DNA of 64,000 nt from E44-bin88 sp050123275 (GCA_050123275.1 JASFHK010000007.1:1-64000), one strand, 5' to 3'; positions 8,547 to 17,458 are shown, counted from the first letter of the stretch. Program-made: numbers and translations. The notes: generated from the sequence alone by a model not told the origin.

Positions 8547-10178
8547 CTAGTTGCTATCCAGCCAGACCTCGTTGAGCATGGCGAAACCCTGCGGGTTGAG
8601 GTTATAGCCCTTGACATAGGGCTTGACCAGCAGGTAGTGCCTGCCGAAACAGAGGGGGATACAGGCGGCGTCGTCCACCAGCATTTGCTCGGCCTGCCGG
8701 TAGAGCTCCAAGCCCGCCTCGCTGTCGGTCTCGGCGGCGGCCTCCGCCAGCAGGGCTTCGTAATCGGGGTTGTCGTAGCCGCCGTAGTTATTCTCGGCGT
8801 CCCTGCCGAAGAGAACTTCCAGAAAGTCCTGCGGGTGCGGGTAGTCGGCCACCCAGCCCGAGTAGAACATCTCGTCCTTTTCCTCGTCGAGGTGGTAGAG
8901 GAAAATCTGGGGGTCGAGCTGCCTGACGGTGATTTCCACCCCCAGGTTATCCCGCCACTGCACCGCCAGCGCTTCTATCTCCTCCGAAATCAGGCCTCCC
9001 CACCCCGCCGTGGTCAGCGTAATCGGGGGCAGGTTTTCCACGCTGCCGTAGCTGGAGTTGGCAATCAGCTCCAGGGCGGCGTCGACATCGTAGCCCAGCC
9101 CCGCCACGTCCGGGTTATAGCCGGGTATGCCCGGCGGCAACACGCCCTCGGCGGTCTGCATGGTGCCGGCGAAGACCAGCGAAATGAGCTTCTCCTTGTC
9201 GATGGCCAGCGAGAAAGCGCGGCGGATGTCGGGGTCGTCGAAGGGCGGCTCCTCGGCGTTGAAGCCGACGTAGTAGAAGCTCAGCTCGGGGACGATGGAA
9301 AGCTGGTCGTAGAAAGGCCCCGCCTCGTCGGTAACCCGGGGTACGTAGTCCGTGCCCGCGGTGGTGACGTCTATCTCGCCCAGCTCGTACATGTTCATGG
9401 TCACGCCGCCCCAGAGCAGGAAAACGGCGTAGTCCAGTTGCGCCACCTGGCCGTAGTAACCGTCGTAACGCGACAGGGCGAAAACGTCGTTATCCCGCCA
9501 CTCGTGCAGCTTGAAGGGTCCCGTACCGTTGGGCTGCCGCCACCACTCCCCGCCTTCGGCCACATTGTTGCTGTCGACAACGAAGGCGGTGGGATAGGTC
9601 AGCTTGGAAAGGAAGTAGGACTTGGGCGAGTCTATGGTCACCTGCAAGGTAAACTCGTCGAGCACCCGTACCCCGCTGATTTCGGTGGCGGTGCCGTCCA
9701 TCACGTCCTCGGCGCCGATAATATCGTTCAGGTAGAGGCCCGCCGTCCGCGAATTCGTGGCGGGGTCACAGGCGCGCTCCCAGGAATACTTGAAGTCGTC
9801 GGCGGTCACCCGGCGCCCGTCCTGGAAGTAGACGTCCTGCCTCAGATAGAAGGTATAGACGGTGCCGTCGGCGCTCATCTCCCATCGCTCGGCGATGTCG
9901 CCCGCCGGCTCCAGCTCGTCGCCCAGTTTGAGCAGCCCGCTGAAAATCTGGACGATATAGCTGTGAGAAGTGGCGTCGCTGGCGACGGCGGGGTCGAGCG
10001 TCCAGGGGTCGATGCCGTAGAGGGTGAGCATGTTGGTAGCGGGCTGTGCTTCGCCGTTGCCGTTAACGTGACCGTTGCCGTCGCCGCAGCCGGCGACGTT
10101 GGCGATAAACCAGACGCCCACCACGGCCAGCACCAGCACGGCGGCGGTGGTAACGATATATAACGCTTTCCTTTGCAT
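8547..10178 (-). CDS. Peptide/solute-binding lipoprotein of an ABC transporter (SBP family 5)
   Basis: A 543-residue extracytoplasmic binding protein. The N-terminus has a hydrophobic segment and lipobox ending NVAGC (Cys about residue 31), so it should be a lipidated surface protein. The body has the OppA/DppA fold pattern: PWTLDPAVASDATS.YIVQIFSGLLK, AERWEMSADGTVYTFYLRQDVYFQDGR and later DIRRAFSLAIDKE. No permease or ATPase genes are adjacent, so it is an orphan component here. It sits in a minus-strand run with the acyl-CoA synthetase chain downstream. Confidence 0.88.
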   Translation of the reverse strand: MQRKALYIVTTAAVLVLAVVGVWFIANVAGCGDGNGHVNGNGEAQPATNMLTLYGIDPWTLDPAVASDATSHSYIVQIFSGLLKLGDELEPAGDIAERWEMSADGTVYTFYLRQDVYFQDGRRVTADDFKYSWERACDPATNSRTAGLYLNDIIGAEDVMDGTATEISGVRVLDEFTLQVTIDSPKSYFLSKLTYPTAFVVDSNNVAEGGEWWRQPNGTGPFKLHEWRDNDVFALSRYDGYYGQVAQLDYAVFLLWGGVTMNMYELGEIDVTTAGTDYVPRVTDEAGPFYDQLSIVPELSFYYVGFNAEEPPFDDPDIRRAFSLAIDKEKLISLVFAGTMQTAEGVLPPGIPGYNPDVAGLGYDVDAALELIANSSYGSVENLPPITLTTAGWGGLISEEIEALAVQWRDNLGVEITVRQLDPQIFLYHLDEEKDEMFYSGWVADYPHPQDFLEVLFGRDAENNYGGYDNPDYEALLAEAAAETDSEAGLELYRQAEQMLVDDAACIPLCFGRHYLLVKPYVKGYNLNPQGFAMLNEVWLDSN

Positions 10179-10580
10179 CTAGACAATCCCCCAGTCGCGG
10201 TAGCCCTGCATAATGGCCGCCCGGTACGCTTCCGAGGGCGGGTTAGCTTCGGCACTGCCCTTGCGGATATAAGCCACGGCGTCGATGCGGCGCCCCAAAT
10301 CGTCATTTAATATAACGTTGATTCTGTTATAGGTTGCGGGGCAGTCCTCGTATCTGTCCAGCTTTCTCATGTCCTCTTCGGATACTTCGTAAACGGCCCC
10401 GATGACCTTCTCCCCCCTGAAGGGCTGGATATTGGCGTAGCCGCCCCGCCATTTCCGCGACCAGCCCATGAAGACGAGACGGTAGTGGCTCAACGTGGCC
10501 ACCTGCAGCGGCCTGGCGTTGGGGCAACGCTCCTGCATCTGCTCTTTATTCAGGTTGGAGGCATAGGCGAAGTAATTCAT
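10179..10580 (-). CDS. Gamma-glutamylcyclotransferase-like (AIG2-fold) protein
   Basis: A 133-residue protein starting MNYFAYASNLNKEQM, which is the substrate-loop signature (YGSN-like) of the gamma-glutamylcyclotransferase fold. The usual acidic region appears as KLDRYEDCPATYNRI (about 92-106). Relatives release 5-oxoproline from gamma-glutamyl compounds, but many bacterial members have no tested substrate. It is 2 nt from radC and abuts the next gene, so it is cotranscribed. Confidence 0.75.
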   Translation of the reverse strand: MNYFAYASNLNKEQMQERCPNARPLQVATLSHYRLVFMGWSRKWRGGYANIQPFRGEKVIGAVYEVSEEDMRKLDRYEDCPATYNRINVILNDDLGRRIDAVAYIRKGSAEANPPSEAYRAAIMQGYRDWGIV

Positions 10581-10582
10581 GG

Positions 10583-11269
10583 TTAGAACAACCCCTCCCG
10601 CTTCAGGCTGGTAAAGCTGCCCTCGCCGACGATGATATGGTCCAAAACGTCGATGCCCACCAGCTCTCCCGCCTCGGCCAGCCGCTTGGTCAACTTAACA
10701 TCGTCGGGAGAAGCCTCGGCGTCTCCCGAAGGGTGGTTATGGGCGAAGATAACGGCGGCGGCGCTGGCGGAGATGGCCTCCTTGAAGACCTCCCTGGGGT
10801 GGACGATGCTGGTGTCCAGGCTGCCCACCGAAATCTGGGCGATTTTTATGAGCTGGTTGCGCGTGTCGAGCAAAACAGCCAGGAAATACTCCTTCTTCTT
10901 AGACTGTAACCTCTTCCCCACCAGCCCCATCAAGTCCTCCGGCGTCTTGACTACGGCCTTGACCTCACGGGCATGGCCGTCGAGACGGCTGGCCAGCTCG
11001 AAGGAGGCCTTAATCTGCGCCGCCTTGGCGATACCGATGCCGCGCACCTGGGCCAGTTCCTCCACCGAGGCTTCGGCGATGCCCTTCAGGTTCTCGAACT
11101 TCGACAGCAATCTTTGCGCGGTCACCATAACCGACTCGCCGGAAACGCCCCGCCCCATTATCACCGCCAGGATTTCCTGCGCGGAAAGTGCCTCCACCCC
11201 CAGCTTTTGCAGTCTTTCCCGGGGGCGCTCCGATACGGGCAGATCGTGTATGGTAAAAGACCTATCCAT
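10583..11269 (-). CDS. radC: RadC family JAMM-domain protein
   Basis: A 228-residue protein of the RadC family. A helix-hairpin-helix region is near the N-terminus (about 55-80: RGIGIAKAAQIKASFELA) and an MPN/JAB domain at the C-terminus with the metal motif HNHPSGDAEASPDD (about 173-186) plus an upstream Glu. Despite the historical name, a role in recombinational repair is unproven. The start overlaps the end of the upstream peptidase gene by 8 nt. Confidence 0.9.
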   Translation of the reverse strand: MDRSFTIHDLPVSERPRERLQKLGVEALSAQEILAVIMGRGVSGESVMVTAQRLLSKFENLKGIAEASVEELAQVRGIGIAKAAQIKASFELASRLDGHAREVKAVVKTPEDLMGLVGKRLQSKKKEYFLAVLLDTRNQLIKIAQISVGSLDTSIVHPREVFKEAISASAAAVIFAHNHPSGDAEASPDDVKLTKRLAEAGELVGIDVLDHIIVGEGSFTSLKREGLF

Positions 11270-12368
11270 ATTTCTCTTCCGCGTATTGCCGCCAGAGGCC
11301 GTCCAGCGTGTCCGTGTCGAAACCGTAAACGCTCTCCAGGGCGCCGTCGTAGCTGCTGCCCCCGGCGAAGGTATTAAGCAACTCGAGCATCATGGGCTGT
11401 CCGTAGCTTTCCAGCAGGTAGTCCACCAGGCTGAAGCTCTGGGCGTAGCTCAGACCGGCCTGGTAGGAGTAGGCGGAAAAGGGGCTGCAAAGGCTCTGTA
11501 CCGAGATAAAGTCGTCGTTTTCCGCCGCGTTCTCCAGGTAAGCGGTATGGGTATCATCCAGCTCCCCCTCGGTGTACATGGCCAGCCCTTCGTCGAGCCA
11601 GGTGGGCAGATCGTTATAGGGGTTGAGCGTAATCTGGTGCACCACCAGGTGCGCCAGCTCGTGGGCGATAGCCCGCTTGCCCCAGGTGGCGTTGGGAGGG
11701 GCGATGCCGATGGCGATAATGCCGTGCCGCGTATAGGCCACCCCGCCCGTCCACTCCTGCGGGTAAATCATGGCCCCCTGCAGGTCCATGGAATTAGAGT
11801 AGATATAGAGCTTTACCGGCTTTTCCAGCACGGCGCCCGTGTCCTCGGAAAGCCGCGCCAGCGCTTCCTGGGCGGCTTCCATCAAGTCGGCGACGAAATC
11901 ATCGTCGTCCTGGTAACAGTAGAGGGTTATCTGCCCCTCGGTGAGGGCGTCCCATTCGTAGCGCTCGTCATCGAAAAGGACGCGCTGCGGCTCCGTTTGC
12001 AGGTAGTCCCCGTCGGCGTCCTCTATCTTCCACCAGTACTCCAGGCTGGAACCGGGCGGCAACCCGCCCAGCATTACCATATCCAGCGTCCAGCCGGTTT
12101 CAACCTCGGTGCCGGAGACAAAGCCCACGTCGGCCTCGGTGAAGACGTTGGCGAAGCTGGTGCGGTCCACCGAATAGCAGAGACGGATATCGGTAATGGG
12201 CGCGTCGCTGCGCGCCGAGAGATTGAAGTCGAGGCTCATCGGGAAATCGGCCTCGGCCCAGCTCTCGACGACGGACAGCTCGCCCTGGGCCTGAACGATA
12301 ACGGGGCTGAACACCGCCGCCAGCAGGCAGAGCGTTAAGGCAATAAGCGCCAGTCTCTTCTTTATCAT
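11262..12368 (-). CDS. Secreted gluzincin-type metallopeptidase (peptidase MA-like)
   Basis: A 368-residue protein when started at the ATG at 12368, followed by an export signal (KKRLALIALTLCLLAAVFSPVIVQAQG). The catalytic zinc motif is HELAHLVVHQ (about 240-250), with a downstream Glu in WLDEGLAMYTEGELD. That is the HExxH...E pattern of gluzincins. The N-terminal half looks like a beta-sandwich domain. It overlaps the end of prfB by 4 nt. A longer upstream reading in this frame only overlaps prfB and is rejected. Confidence 0.8.
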   Translation of the reverse strand: MIKKRLALIALTLCLLAAVFSPVIVQAQGELSVVESWAEADFPMSLDFNLSARSDAPITDIRLCYSVDRTSFANVFTEADVGFVSGTEVETGWTLDMVMLGGLPPGSSLEYWWKIEDADGDYLQTEPQRVLFDDERYEWDALTEGQITLYCYQDDDDFVADLMEAAQEALARLSEDTGAVLEKPVKLYIYSNSMDLQGAMIYPQEWTGGVAYTRHGIIAIGIAPPNATWGKRAIAHELAHLVVHQITLNPYNDLPTWLDEGLAMYTEGELDDTHTAYLENAAENDDFISVQSLCSPFSAYSYQAGLSYAQSFSLVDYLLESYGQPMMLELLNTFAGGSSYDGALESVYGFDTDTLDGLWRQYAEEKYG

Positions 12369-13454
12369 TCTTCCCCCATTATAGAGCGAAGATAAGCGGA
12401 GATAAAGCCGTCCAGCTCGCCGTCGAGCACGGCCTCGGCGTCCCCGCTCTGGTAATCGGTGCGGTGGTCTTTGACCATCTTGTAGGGATGAAGTACGTAG
12501 CTCCGTATCTGGTTGCCCCACCCCGCCGCCACCCGCTCCCCTTTGAGCTTGGCCCTCTCCTCGGCACGCTTTTCCAGTTCCATCTCCAGAAGCCGGGAAA
12601 GCAGTATCTTCATAGCGGTATCTTTATTGAGGTGCTGGGAGCGCTCGCTCTGGCAGGATACCGTCGTCCCCGAGGGAATATGGGTCAGCCTCACCGCGCT
12701 GCTCGTCTTCTGCATGTGCTGCCCCCCCGGCCCGCTGGAACGGAAGGTTTCCACCTTCAGGTCTTCGGGGGCTATCTTGATGTCGACGTCGGCTTCGGCT
12801 TCGGGCATCACCTCCACCAGGGCAAACGAGGTATGGCGGGCGTGGTCGGCATCGAAGGGAGAAAGCCTGACCAGACGGTGCACGCCGTGTTCGGATTTGA
12901 GGTAGCCGGTGGCGTAATCGCCGCTGACGTCGATAACGGCGCTCTTGATACCCGCCTCATCCCCCGGCGAAATATCGAGCACCTCGGCCTTGTAGCCATG
13001 CTGTTCCGCCCAGCGTAAATACATCCTCATCAGCATCTCCGCCCAGTCCTGCGACTCGGTACCGCCGGCGCCGGCGTGGACGGACAGAATAGCGTTGCGC
13101 TGGTCGTAGTCGCTGCTGAAAGCCCGCTCCAGCTCCATCTTGTCGAGCCGCGCCTCCAGCTTGTTGACCTCGGCCTCTATTTCGGCGGACAGCGACTCAT
13201 CGTCGAGAGAGAGAAGCTCGGCGGCATCGGCGGCAATCTTTTCCACCCCCCGCCACCTTTCCACCACCTTTTTCTGGTCGGCAAGCTGGCGCATAATATC
13301 CTGCGCTTTCAGCTGGTCGGCCCAGAAGTCGGGGGCGGCGGTTCGCTTCTCCAGCTTCTTAATCTCTTTTTCCCGGTTGGCTACGTCAAAGATGCACCAT
13401 GGCCATCGATATTCGAGACTGCAAGTCCTTGAGTTTTTCCCTTATTTCTTGCAT
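12365..13454 (-). CDS. prfB: Peptide chain release factor 2 (programmed +1 frameshift)
   Basis: RF2 terminates translation at UGA and UAA. The gene starts at the ATG at 13454. After 22 codons it meets an in-frame UGA in the sequence CTTTGAC (plus-strand 13385-13391). A +1 shift at CTT then continues as Asp-Val-Ala and joins the main frame, giving about 362 residues, the normal RF2 length. The main frame shows the anticodon-mimic SPF (LSPFDADHARHTSF) and the catalytic GGQ loop (SSGPGGQHMQKTSSAVRL). The frameshift autoregulates RF2 level in most bacteria. The Shine-Dalgarno-like stimulator upstream is weak here. Confidence 0.93.
13385..13391 (-). promoter_or_regulatory. RF2 programmed frameshift site
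   Basis: On the minus strand the sequence is CAT CTT TGA C. The UGA is in frame with the N-terminal 22 codons, and +1 slippage at CTT restores the long RF2 frame. This matches the CUU UGA C site conserved in prfB genes. Confidence 0.9.
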
Positions 13455-14165
13455 CTAGACAAGCCTCCGCTGTAGTCCGGCCGCGATACTATCTTTCGGG
13501 TTGAGATTGCCCCCCGCCGCCAGGTGGGCCAGCCGTGTCGGCTCCGGCAGGCGGTAGCCGCGGCAGCACTGCATCGTCCAGTGAACGGCGTTGGCCAGGT
13601 CGACCTTGTGCCCGATGGAGACGTAAATCGGCTTTACCTTGAGTTTGGTGCGCAAAACGGCGCCGATGGTTTCCGCCCCGTCTTTAAGCTCGGCGTAGCT
13701 ACCCGGCTCATCGGCGGGAGCATGGTGAATGCCGTAGAGCCGCGACTTGGCGCAGCCGATGGCGGGCACGCCCAGGAAAAGCCCCAGGTGCGAGGCCAGC
13801 CCCAGTCGCCGGGGGTGGGCGATGCCCTGCCCGTCCACCAGAAAAAGGTCGGGGGTAATGGCAAGTTTGCGGCAGGCGGCCAACGTTATCGGCGCTTCCC
13901 GGAAGGAGAGCAGCCCCGGCACGTAGGGGAAGTCTATGCCGTCCTCTACGGTCTGGACCTCGGCGATTTCAAGCCCGGGGTAGCTCAAGACCACCACCGC
14001 CGCCCTACCCGCCCCCCGCGCCCGGTCCACCGATATGTCCAGGCCGGCGATATAGCGCGGGGCGGACAGCTGGTTAGCCCTTGATACAAGCGACGCCAGC
14101 TTCGATTGCAGCTCTATAGCCTCCGGGGGCTTCAGTCGCCAGCCGTGCAAATCGTCTATTTTCAC
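13455..14165 (-). CDS. nfi: Endonuclease V
   Basis: Endonuclease V nicks DNA one base 3' of deaminated bases such as inosine. The 236-residue length fits. Conserved segments are YIAGLDISV (catalytic Asp, about residue 44), FPYVPGLLSFREAP (with the wedge PYIP-like motif), DLFLVDGQGIAHPRRLGLASHLG (second Asp) and GCAKSRLYG. The GTG at 14165 is chosen because TTGTCA-17-TATAAT ends 6 nt upstream, giving a leaderless transcript; upstream in-frame codons lie inside that promoter. It abuts prfB by one nucleotide. Confidence 0.9.
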   Translation of the reverse strand: MKIDDLHGWRLKPPEAIELQSKLASLVSRANQLSAPRYIAGLDISVDRARGAGRAAVVVLSYPGLEIAEVQTVEDGIDFPYVPGLLSFREAPITLAACRKLAITPDLFLVDGQGIAHPRRLGLASHLGLFLGVPAIGCAKSRLYGIHHAPADEPGSYAELKDGAETIGAVLRTKLKVKPIYVSIGHKVDLANAVHWTMQCCRGYRLPEPTRLAHLAAGGNLNPKDSIAAGLQRRLV

Positions 14166-14171
14166 AACCCG

Positions 14172-14200
14172 ATTATAGCTGCTGGATAGCCCGATGACAA
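14172..14200 (-). promoter_or_regulatory. Promoter of endonuclease V (leaderless)
   Basis: On the minus strand, TTGTCA (14195-14200) and TATAAT (14172-14177) have a 17-nt spacer. Only 6 nt separate the -10 box from the GTG start. Confidence 0.75.
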
Positions 14201-14218
14201 CCGCGAAAACCCATACCA

Positions 14219-14247
14219 TTGACACACGACGAATAATACCGCATAAT
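14219..14247 (+). promoter_or_regulatory. Promoter of rpsP operon
   Basis: TTGACA (14219-14224) and CATAAT (14242-14247) with a 17-nt spacer, 26 nt before the rpsP start. It is divergent from, and closely packed against, the endonuclease V promoter. Confidence 0.75.
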
Positions 14248-14273
14248 AGAGCCTAAAAAGGACAGGAACAAGA

Positions 14274-14846
14274 TTGGTTAAGATTAGACTACGACGCATT
14301 GGAGCCAAAAAACAGCCTAGCTATCGACTGGTGGTAGCCGATTCTCGCTCTCCCCGCGACGGAGCGTTTATCGCTATCATCGGCCATTACAATCCCCTCA
14401 CCGACCCGGAGACACTGGTTGTTGATGAAGAGAAAGCATCGGCATGGCTGAAACAAGGCGCTCAACCCACCGACACCGCCGCCAGATTACTGGCCAAAGC
14501 CGGCATTATTGAGGAGCCTGCCGCACGCAAGGATAAGATGAAAGCAGGCACCCCCGACAAACCGAAGGCGAGCAAGAAGAAGGCTAAGGCCGCCGCTGCT
14601 GCTGCCGAGGAAGCCAAGGCGGAAGCCCCCGCCGAGGCCGAGGCGGAAGCACCCGCGGAAGCCGAAGCGGAAGCCACGGCTGAAGAGCCGAAGGCGGAGG
14701 CCCCCGCCGAAGCGGAAGCACCCGTAGAGGCGGAAGTCGAGGAGACTAAGGCTGAGGTTACTGAAGAACCAAAGGCGGAAGCCGAGGTTATAGAACCTGA
14801 GACCAGCGCTCCTGAAGCTCCCGAAGCTGGCGATAAACAAACCTAA
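14274..14846 (+). CDS. rpsP: 30S ribosomal protein S16 with long Ala/Glu-rich tail
   Basis: The first about 80 residues are ordinary S16 (VKIRLRRIGAKKQPSYRLVV at 2-21, then ADSRSPRDG and IGHYNPLTDP), needed for 30S assembly. The start is TTG at 14274 with an AAGGACAGG ribosome site. S16 is normally 80-95 residues, but this one has 190. The extra about 105 residues begin with a Lys/Ala patch and become an Ala-Glu-Pro repeat (PAEAEAEAPAEAEAEA and variants), disordered and highly acidic. First gene of rpsP-khpA-rimM. Confidence 0.93.
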   Translation: MVKIRLRRIGAKKQPSYRLVVADSRSPRDGAFIAIIGHYNPLTDPETLVVDEEKASAWLKQGAQPTDTAARLLAKAGIIEEPAARKDKMKAGTPDKPKASKKKAKAAAAAAEEAKAEAPAEAEAEAPAEAEAEATAEEPKAEAPAEAEAPVEAEVEETKAEVTEEPKAEAEVIEPETSAPEAPEAGDKQT

Positions 14847-14863
14847 ACACCCAAGGAGACGAC

Positions 14864-15091
14864 ATGAAAGAACTAGTCGAATACATCGCCAAAGCCATTG
14901 TCAATGCGCCTGATGACGTAGTCGTCACTGAGGAAACCGACGAGCAGGGTACCACCCTCAAGCTCCAGGTCGCCGATGACGACAAAGGACGAGTCATTGG
15001 CAAGCAAGGTCGTGTCGCTCAAGCCATGCGTACCCTGCTCAGAGTAATCGCCGCTAAGGCGGGTACCCGCGCCACTCTGGAGATTATCTAA
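14864..15091 (+). CDS. khpA: KH-domain RNA-binding protein KhpA
   Basis: A 75-residue protein that is essentially one KH domain, with the GxxG loop in DDKGRVIGKQGRVAQAMRTLL (about 40-60). KhpA binds RNA, usually with KhpB/Jag, and affects cell division and envelope growth in Gram-positive bacteria. It typically lies between rpsP and rimM, as here. The start is preceded by AAGGAGACGAC. Confidence 0.92.
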   Translation: MKELVEYIAKAIVNAPDDVVVTEETDEQGTTLKLQVADDDKGRVIGKQGRVAQAMRTLLRVIAAKAGTRATLEII

Positions 15092-15107
15092 ACCTCGCTC
15101 GATACCG

Positions 15108-15623
15108 GTGAAACCTTCCGGGCTGGAATTCATCACCATCGGGCAAATCCTGGCCCCATGGGGTGTGAAGGGTAAATTCAAAGTAGAAGTCATCACCGAC
15201 TTCCCCGAGCGCCTAGCTCCCCACTCACATCTCTATGTCGACCGCCAGCCTGTAAACGTGACCGGTGCCAGCTGGCACAAAGGCAAGGCCATCATCAAGC
15301 TGGAAGGCGTCGACAGCCCCGAACAGGCCGCCGAACTGCGCGGCAAAAACCTCGAAATCCACCGCGACCAGCTCCAACCGCTACCCGAAGGGCAGTACTA
15401 CCATTTTCAGCTCATCGGCCTCGAGGTATGGACTACCCAGGGTCAACGGATAGGAAAGGTAGTGCGGGTTTTAAGCGGCAGCAGCAACGACAACTACGAA
15501 GTCAAAGGGGAAAAGGGCGAGATGCTCATTCCCGCCATCGAGGACGTGGTCAAGTCCGTGGACATCGATAACGGGCGCATTACCATCGAGGCGATTAAGG
15601 GATTGCTGGAGCTTAACGGCTAG
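15108..15623 (+). CDS. rimM: Ribosome maturation factor RimM
   Basis: A 171-residue 16S rRNA processing factor that binds S19 during assembly of the 30S head. The N-terminal RimM domain begins FITIGQILAPWGVKGKFKVE (about 7-26), and a PRC-barrel domain follows (YYHFQLIGLEVWTTQGQRIGKV, then DVVKSVDIDNGRITIEAIKGLLEL). The GTG start at 15108 gives a normal N-terminus. trmD and rplS, which usually follow, are absent; the gene runs into atpC on the opposite strand with a 4-nt overlap. Confidence 0.92.
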   Translation: MKPSGLEFITIGQILAPWGVKGKFKVEVITDFPERLAPHSHLYVDRQPVNVTGASWHKGKAIIKLEGVDSPEQAAELRGKNLEIHRDQLQPLPEGQYYHFQLIGLEVWTTQGQRIGKVVRVLSGSSNDNYEVKGEKGEMLIPAIEDVVKSVDIDNGRITIEAIKGLLELNG

Positions 15624-16048
15624 CTCTTGACTACGGGGCGCTGACGGCGCCGGCGCTGCGCCACCTGCAACCGTATCAGGGAACGCCGCAAGGCCGCCTC
15701 GGCCCGCGACATATCCATATCCGGGGCATGCTCGGCGAGCCTGGCTTCGGCGCGACGCTTGGCCTCCTCGGCGCGGGCGATGTCAATCTCTTCCACCCTC
15801 TCGGCGGCGTCGGCCAGGACGATGACGTGGTCGGGGCGAACCTCGATAAAGCCCCCCGTTACCGCCAGGTAAAACTCCTCCCCACCCTTCTTTATCAAAA
15901 GCTCACCGGGTGAAAGCGTGGTCATCAGCGGGGCGTGGTGGGGCAAAATGCCCAGCTGGCCCTGCACGCCGGGAGCGACGACCTCGTCCACGTCGTCGCA
16001 AAAGACCTCACGCTCCGCGGTCACGATATCAAGCCTGGTGGTCGCCAT
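15620..16048 (-). CDS. atpC: ATP synthase epsilon subunit
   Basis: The 142-residue epsilon chain of F1 couples rotation and can inhibit ATP hydrolysis. It has the N-terminal beta sandwich (LDIVTAEREVFCDDVDEVVAPGVQGQLGILPHHAPLMT, residues 5-42) and a C-terminal helical pair rich in Arg and Ala. Last gene of the atp operon, 3 nt after atpD. Its end overlaps rimM by 4 nt on the opposite strand. Confidence 0.93.
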   Translation of the reverse strand: MATTRLDIVTAEREVFCDDVDEVVAPGVQGQLGILPHHAPLMTTLSPGELLIKKGGEEFYLAVTGGFIEVRPDHVIVLADAAERVEEIDIARAEEAKRRAEARLAEHAPDMDMSRAEAALRRSLIRLQVAQRRRRQRPVVKS

Positions 16049-16051
16049 TGC

Positions 16052-17449
16052 TTAAACCTCTGCCTGTAAGCTCTGCGCCGCCTCCACCGCCTCGTCGATG
16101 CCGCCGACCATGTAGAAAGCCTGCTCGGGCAAGGTATCGTGCTGCCCCTCCAGGATTTCCTTGAAGCCGCGCACCGTATCGGCGATGGGGACGTACTTGC
16201 CCGGCCGTCCCGTAAAGTTCTCGGCGACGAACATGGGCTGGGAGAGGAAGCGCTGTATGCGGCGCGCCCGCGCCACGGTGAGCTTATCCTCCTCGCTCAA
16301 TTCCTCGATGCCGAGGATGGCGATAATGTCCTGCAGGTCCTTGTAGCGCTGCAATACTTTTTGCACCCCCCGCGCCACGCTGTAATGCTCCTCGCCGACG
16401 ATAGTCGGGTCGAGGATGCGCGAGGTCGAAACCAGCGGGTCGACGGCGGGGTAGATGCCCTGCTCGGTAAGGGAGCGCTCCAGAGCGACCACGCCGTCGA
16501 GGTGGCCGAAGGTAGTGGCCACGCCGGGGTCGGTGTAGTCGTCGGCGGGCACGTAAACCGCCTGGAACGAAGTGATGGAGCCTTTTTTGGTCGAGGTAAT
16601 GCGCTCTTCCAGCTCGCCGACCTCGGTGGCCAGCGTCGGCTGGTAGCCCACCGCCGAAGGCATCCGGCCCAGCAGCGCCGACACCTCCATGCCGGCCAGG
16701 GTATAGCGGTAGATGTTATCGATAAAGAGCAGGACGTCCTGCCCTTCCTGGTCGCGGAAATACTCGGCCATGGTCAGCCCGGTAAGCCCCACGCGCAATC
16801 GCACGCCGGGCGGCTCGTTCATCTGCCCGAAGACCATCACCGTCTTGGCGATAACCCCGGACTCTTTCATTTCCTGCCATAGGTCATTGCCCTCGCGGGA
16901 ACGTTCGCCGATGCCGGTGAAAACGGAGTTGCCGCCGTGCTCGGTGGCGATGTTGCGAATAAGCTCCTGGATGATGACCGTCTTACCCACGCCAGCACCG
17001 CCGTAGGCGCCGACCTTGCCGCCGCGGGTAAAGGGGGCGACGAGGTCGATGACCTTCAGACCCGTCTCCAGCATCTGGGTGGTCGTCTCCTGCTCTTCTA
17101 ACGATGGCGGCGGGCGGTGCACCGGCCACTTGTCCTTGGTCTTAACCGCGCCCAGCTCGTCGATAGCCTCGCCCATAACGTTGAAGAGCCGCCCCAGTGT
17201 TTCGTTGCCCACCGGGACGCTGAGGGCGGCGCCGGTATCCACCGCCTCCACCCCCCGCTCCAACCCGTCGGTGGACGACAAAGCCAGGCAGCGCACCCAG
17301 TTGTTACCCACGTGTTCCTGGGCTTCGAGGACGAGCTTTTGCCCGTCGACGGTAACCTCTATAGCGTTAAAAAGGGCCGGCAACTCATCGGGGGGAAACT
17401 CGATGTCGACTACCGTGCCGATTACCTGAGCTACTTTTCCCTTGGCCAT
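16052..17449 (-). CDS. atpD: ATP synthase beta subunit
   Basis: The 465-residue catalytic F1 subunit. The Walker A loop is GGAGVGKTVIIQELI (about 149-163), Walker B is DVLLFIDNIYRYTLAG (about 238-253), and the DELSEED-type segment appears as EELSEEDKLTVARARRIQRFLSQPMFVAE. It forms the alpha3beta3 head. A 91-residue winged-helix-like gene lies just upstream, between atpG and atpD. Confidence 0.97.
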   Translation of the reverse strand: MAKGKVAQVIGTVVDIEFPPDELPALFNAIEVTVDGQKLVLEAQEHVGNNWVRCLALSSTDGLERGVEAVDTGAALSVPVGNETLGRLFNVMGEAIDELGAVKTKDKWPVHRPPPSLEEQETTTQMLETGLKVIDLVAPFTRGGKVGAYGGAGVGKTVIIQELIRNIATEHGGNSVFTGIGERSREGNDLWQEMKESGVIAKTVMVFGQMNEPPGVRLRVGLTGLTMAEYFRDQEGQDVLLFIDNIYRYTLAGMEVSALLGRMPSAVGYQPTLATEVGELEERITSTKKGSITSFQAVYVPADDYTDPGVATTFGHLDGVVALERSLTEQGIYPAVDPLVSTSRILDPTIVGEEHYSVARGVQKVLQRYKDLQDIIAILGIEELSEEDKLTVARARRIQRFLSQPMFVAENFTGRPGKYVPIADTVRGFKEILEGQHDTLPEQAFYMVGGIDEAVEAAQSLQAEV

Positions 17450-17458
17450 AGCTACCCC

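Noticed and set aside
8463..10163. 566-codon plus-strand open frame opposite the peptide-binding lipoprotein
   Set aside because: It is the antisense shadow of a clear lipoprotein gene in GC-rich DNA; the translation has no family features and is low in complexity.
10632..12338. 568-codon plus-strand frame opposite radC and the peptidase
   Set aside because: It spans two real minus-strand genes with strong motifs (HNHPSG and HELAH) and has no motif of its own.
12369..12521. N-terminal extension of the peptidase gene
   Set aside because: The extra codons lie wholly within prfB in another frame; the signal peptide begins at 12368.
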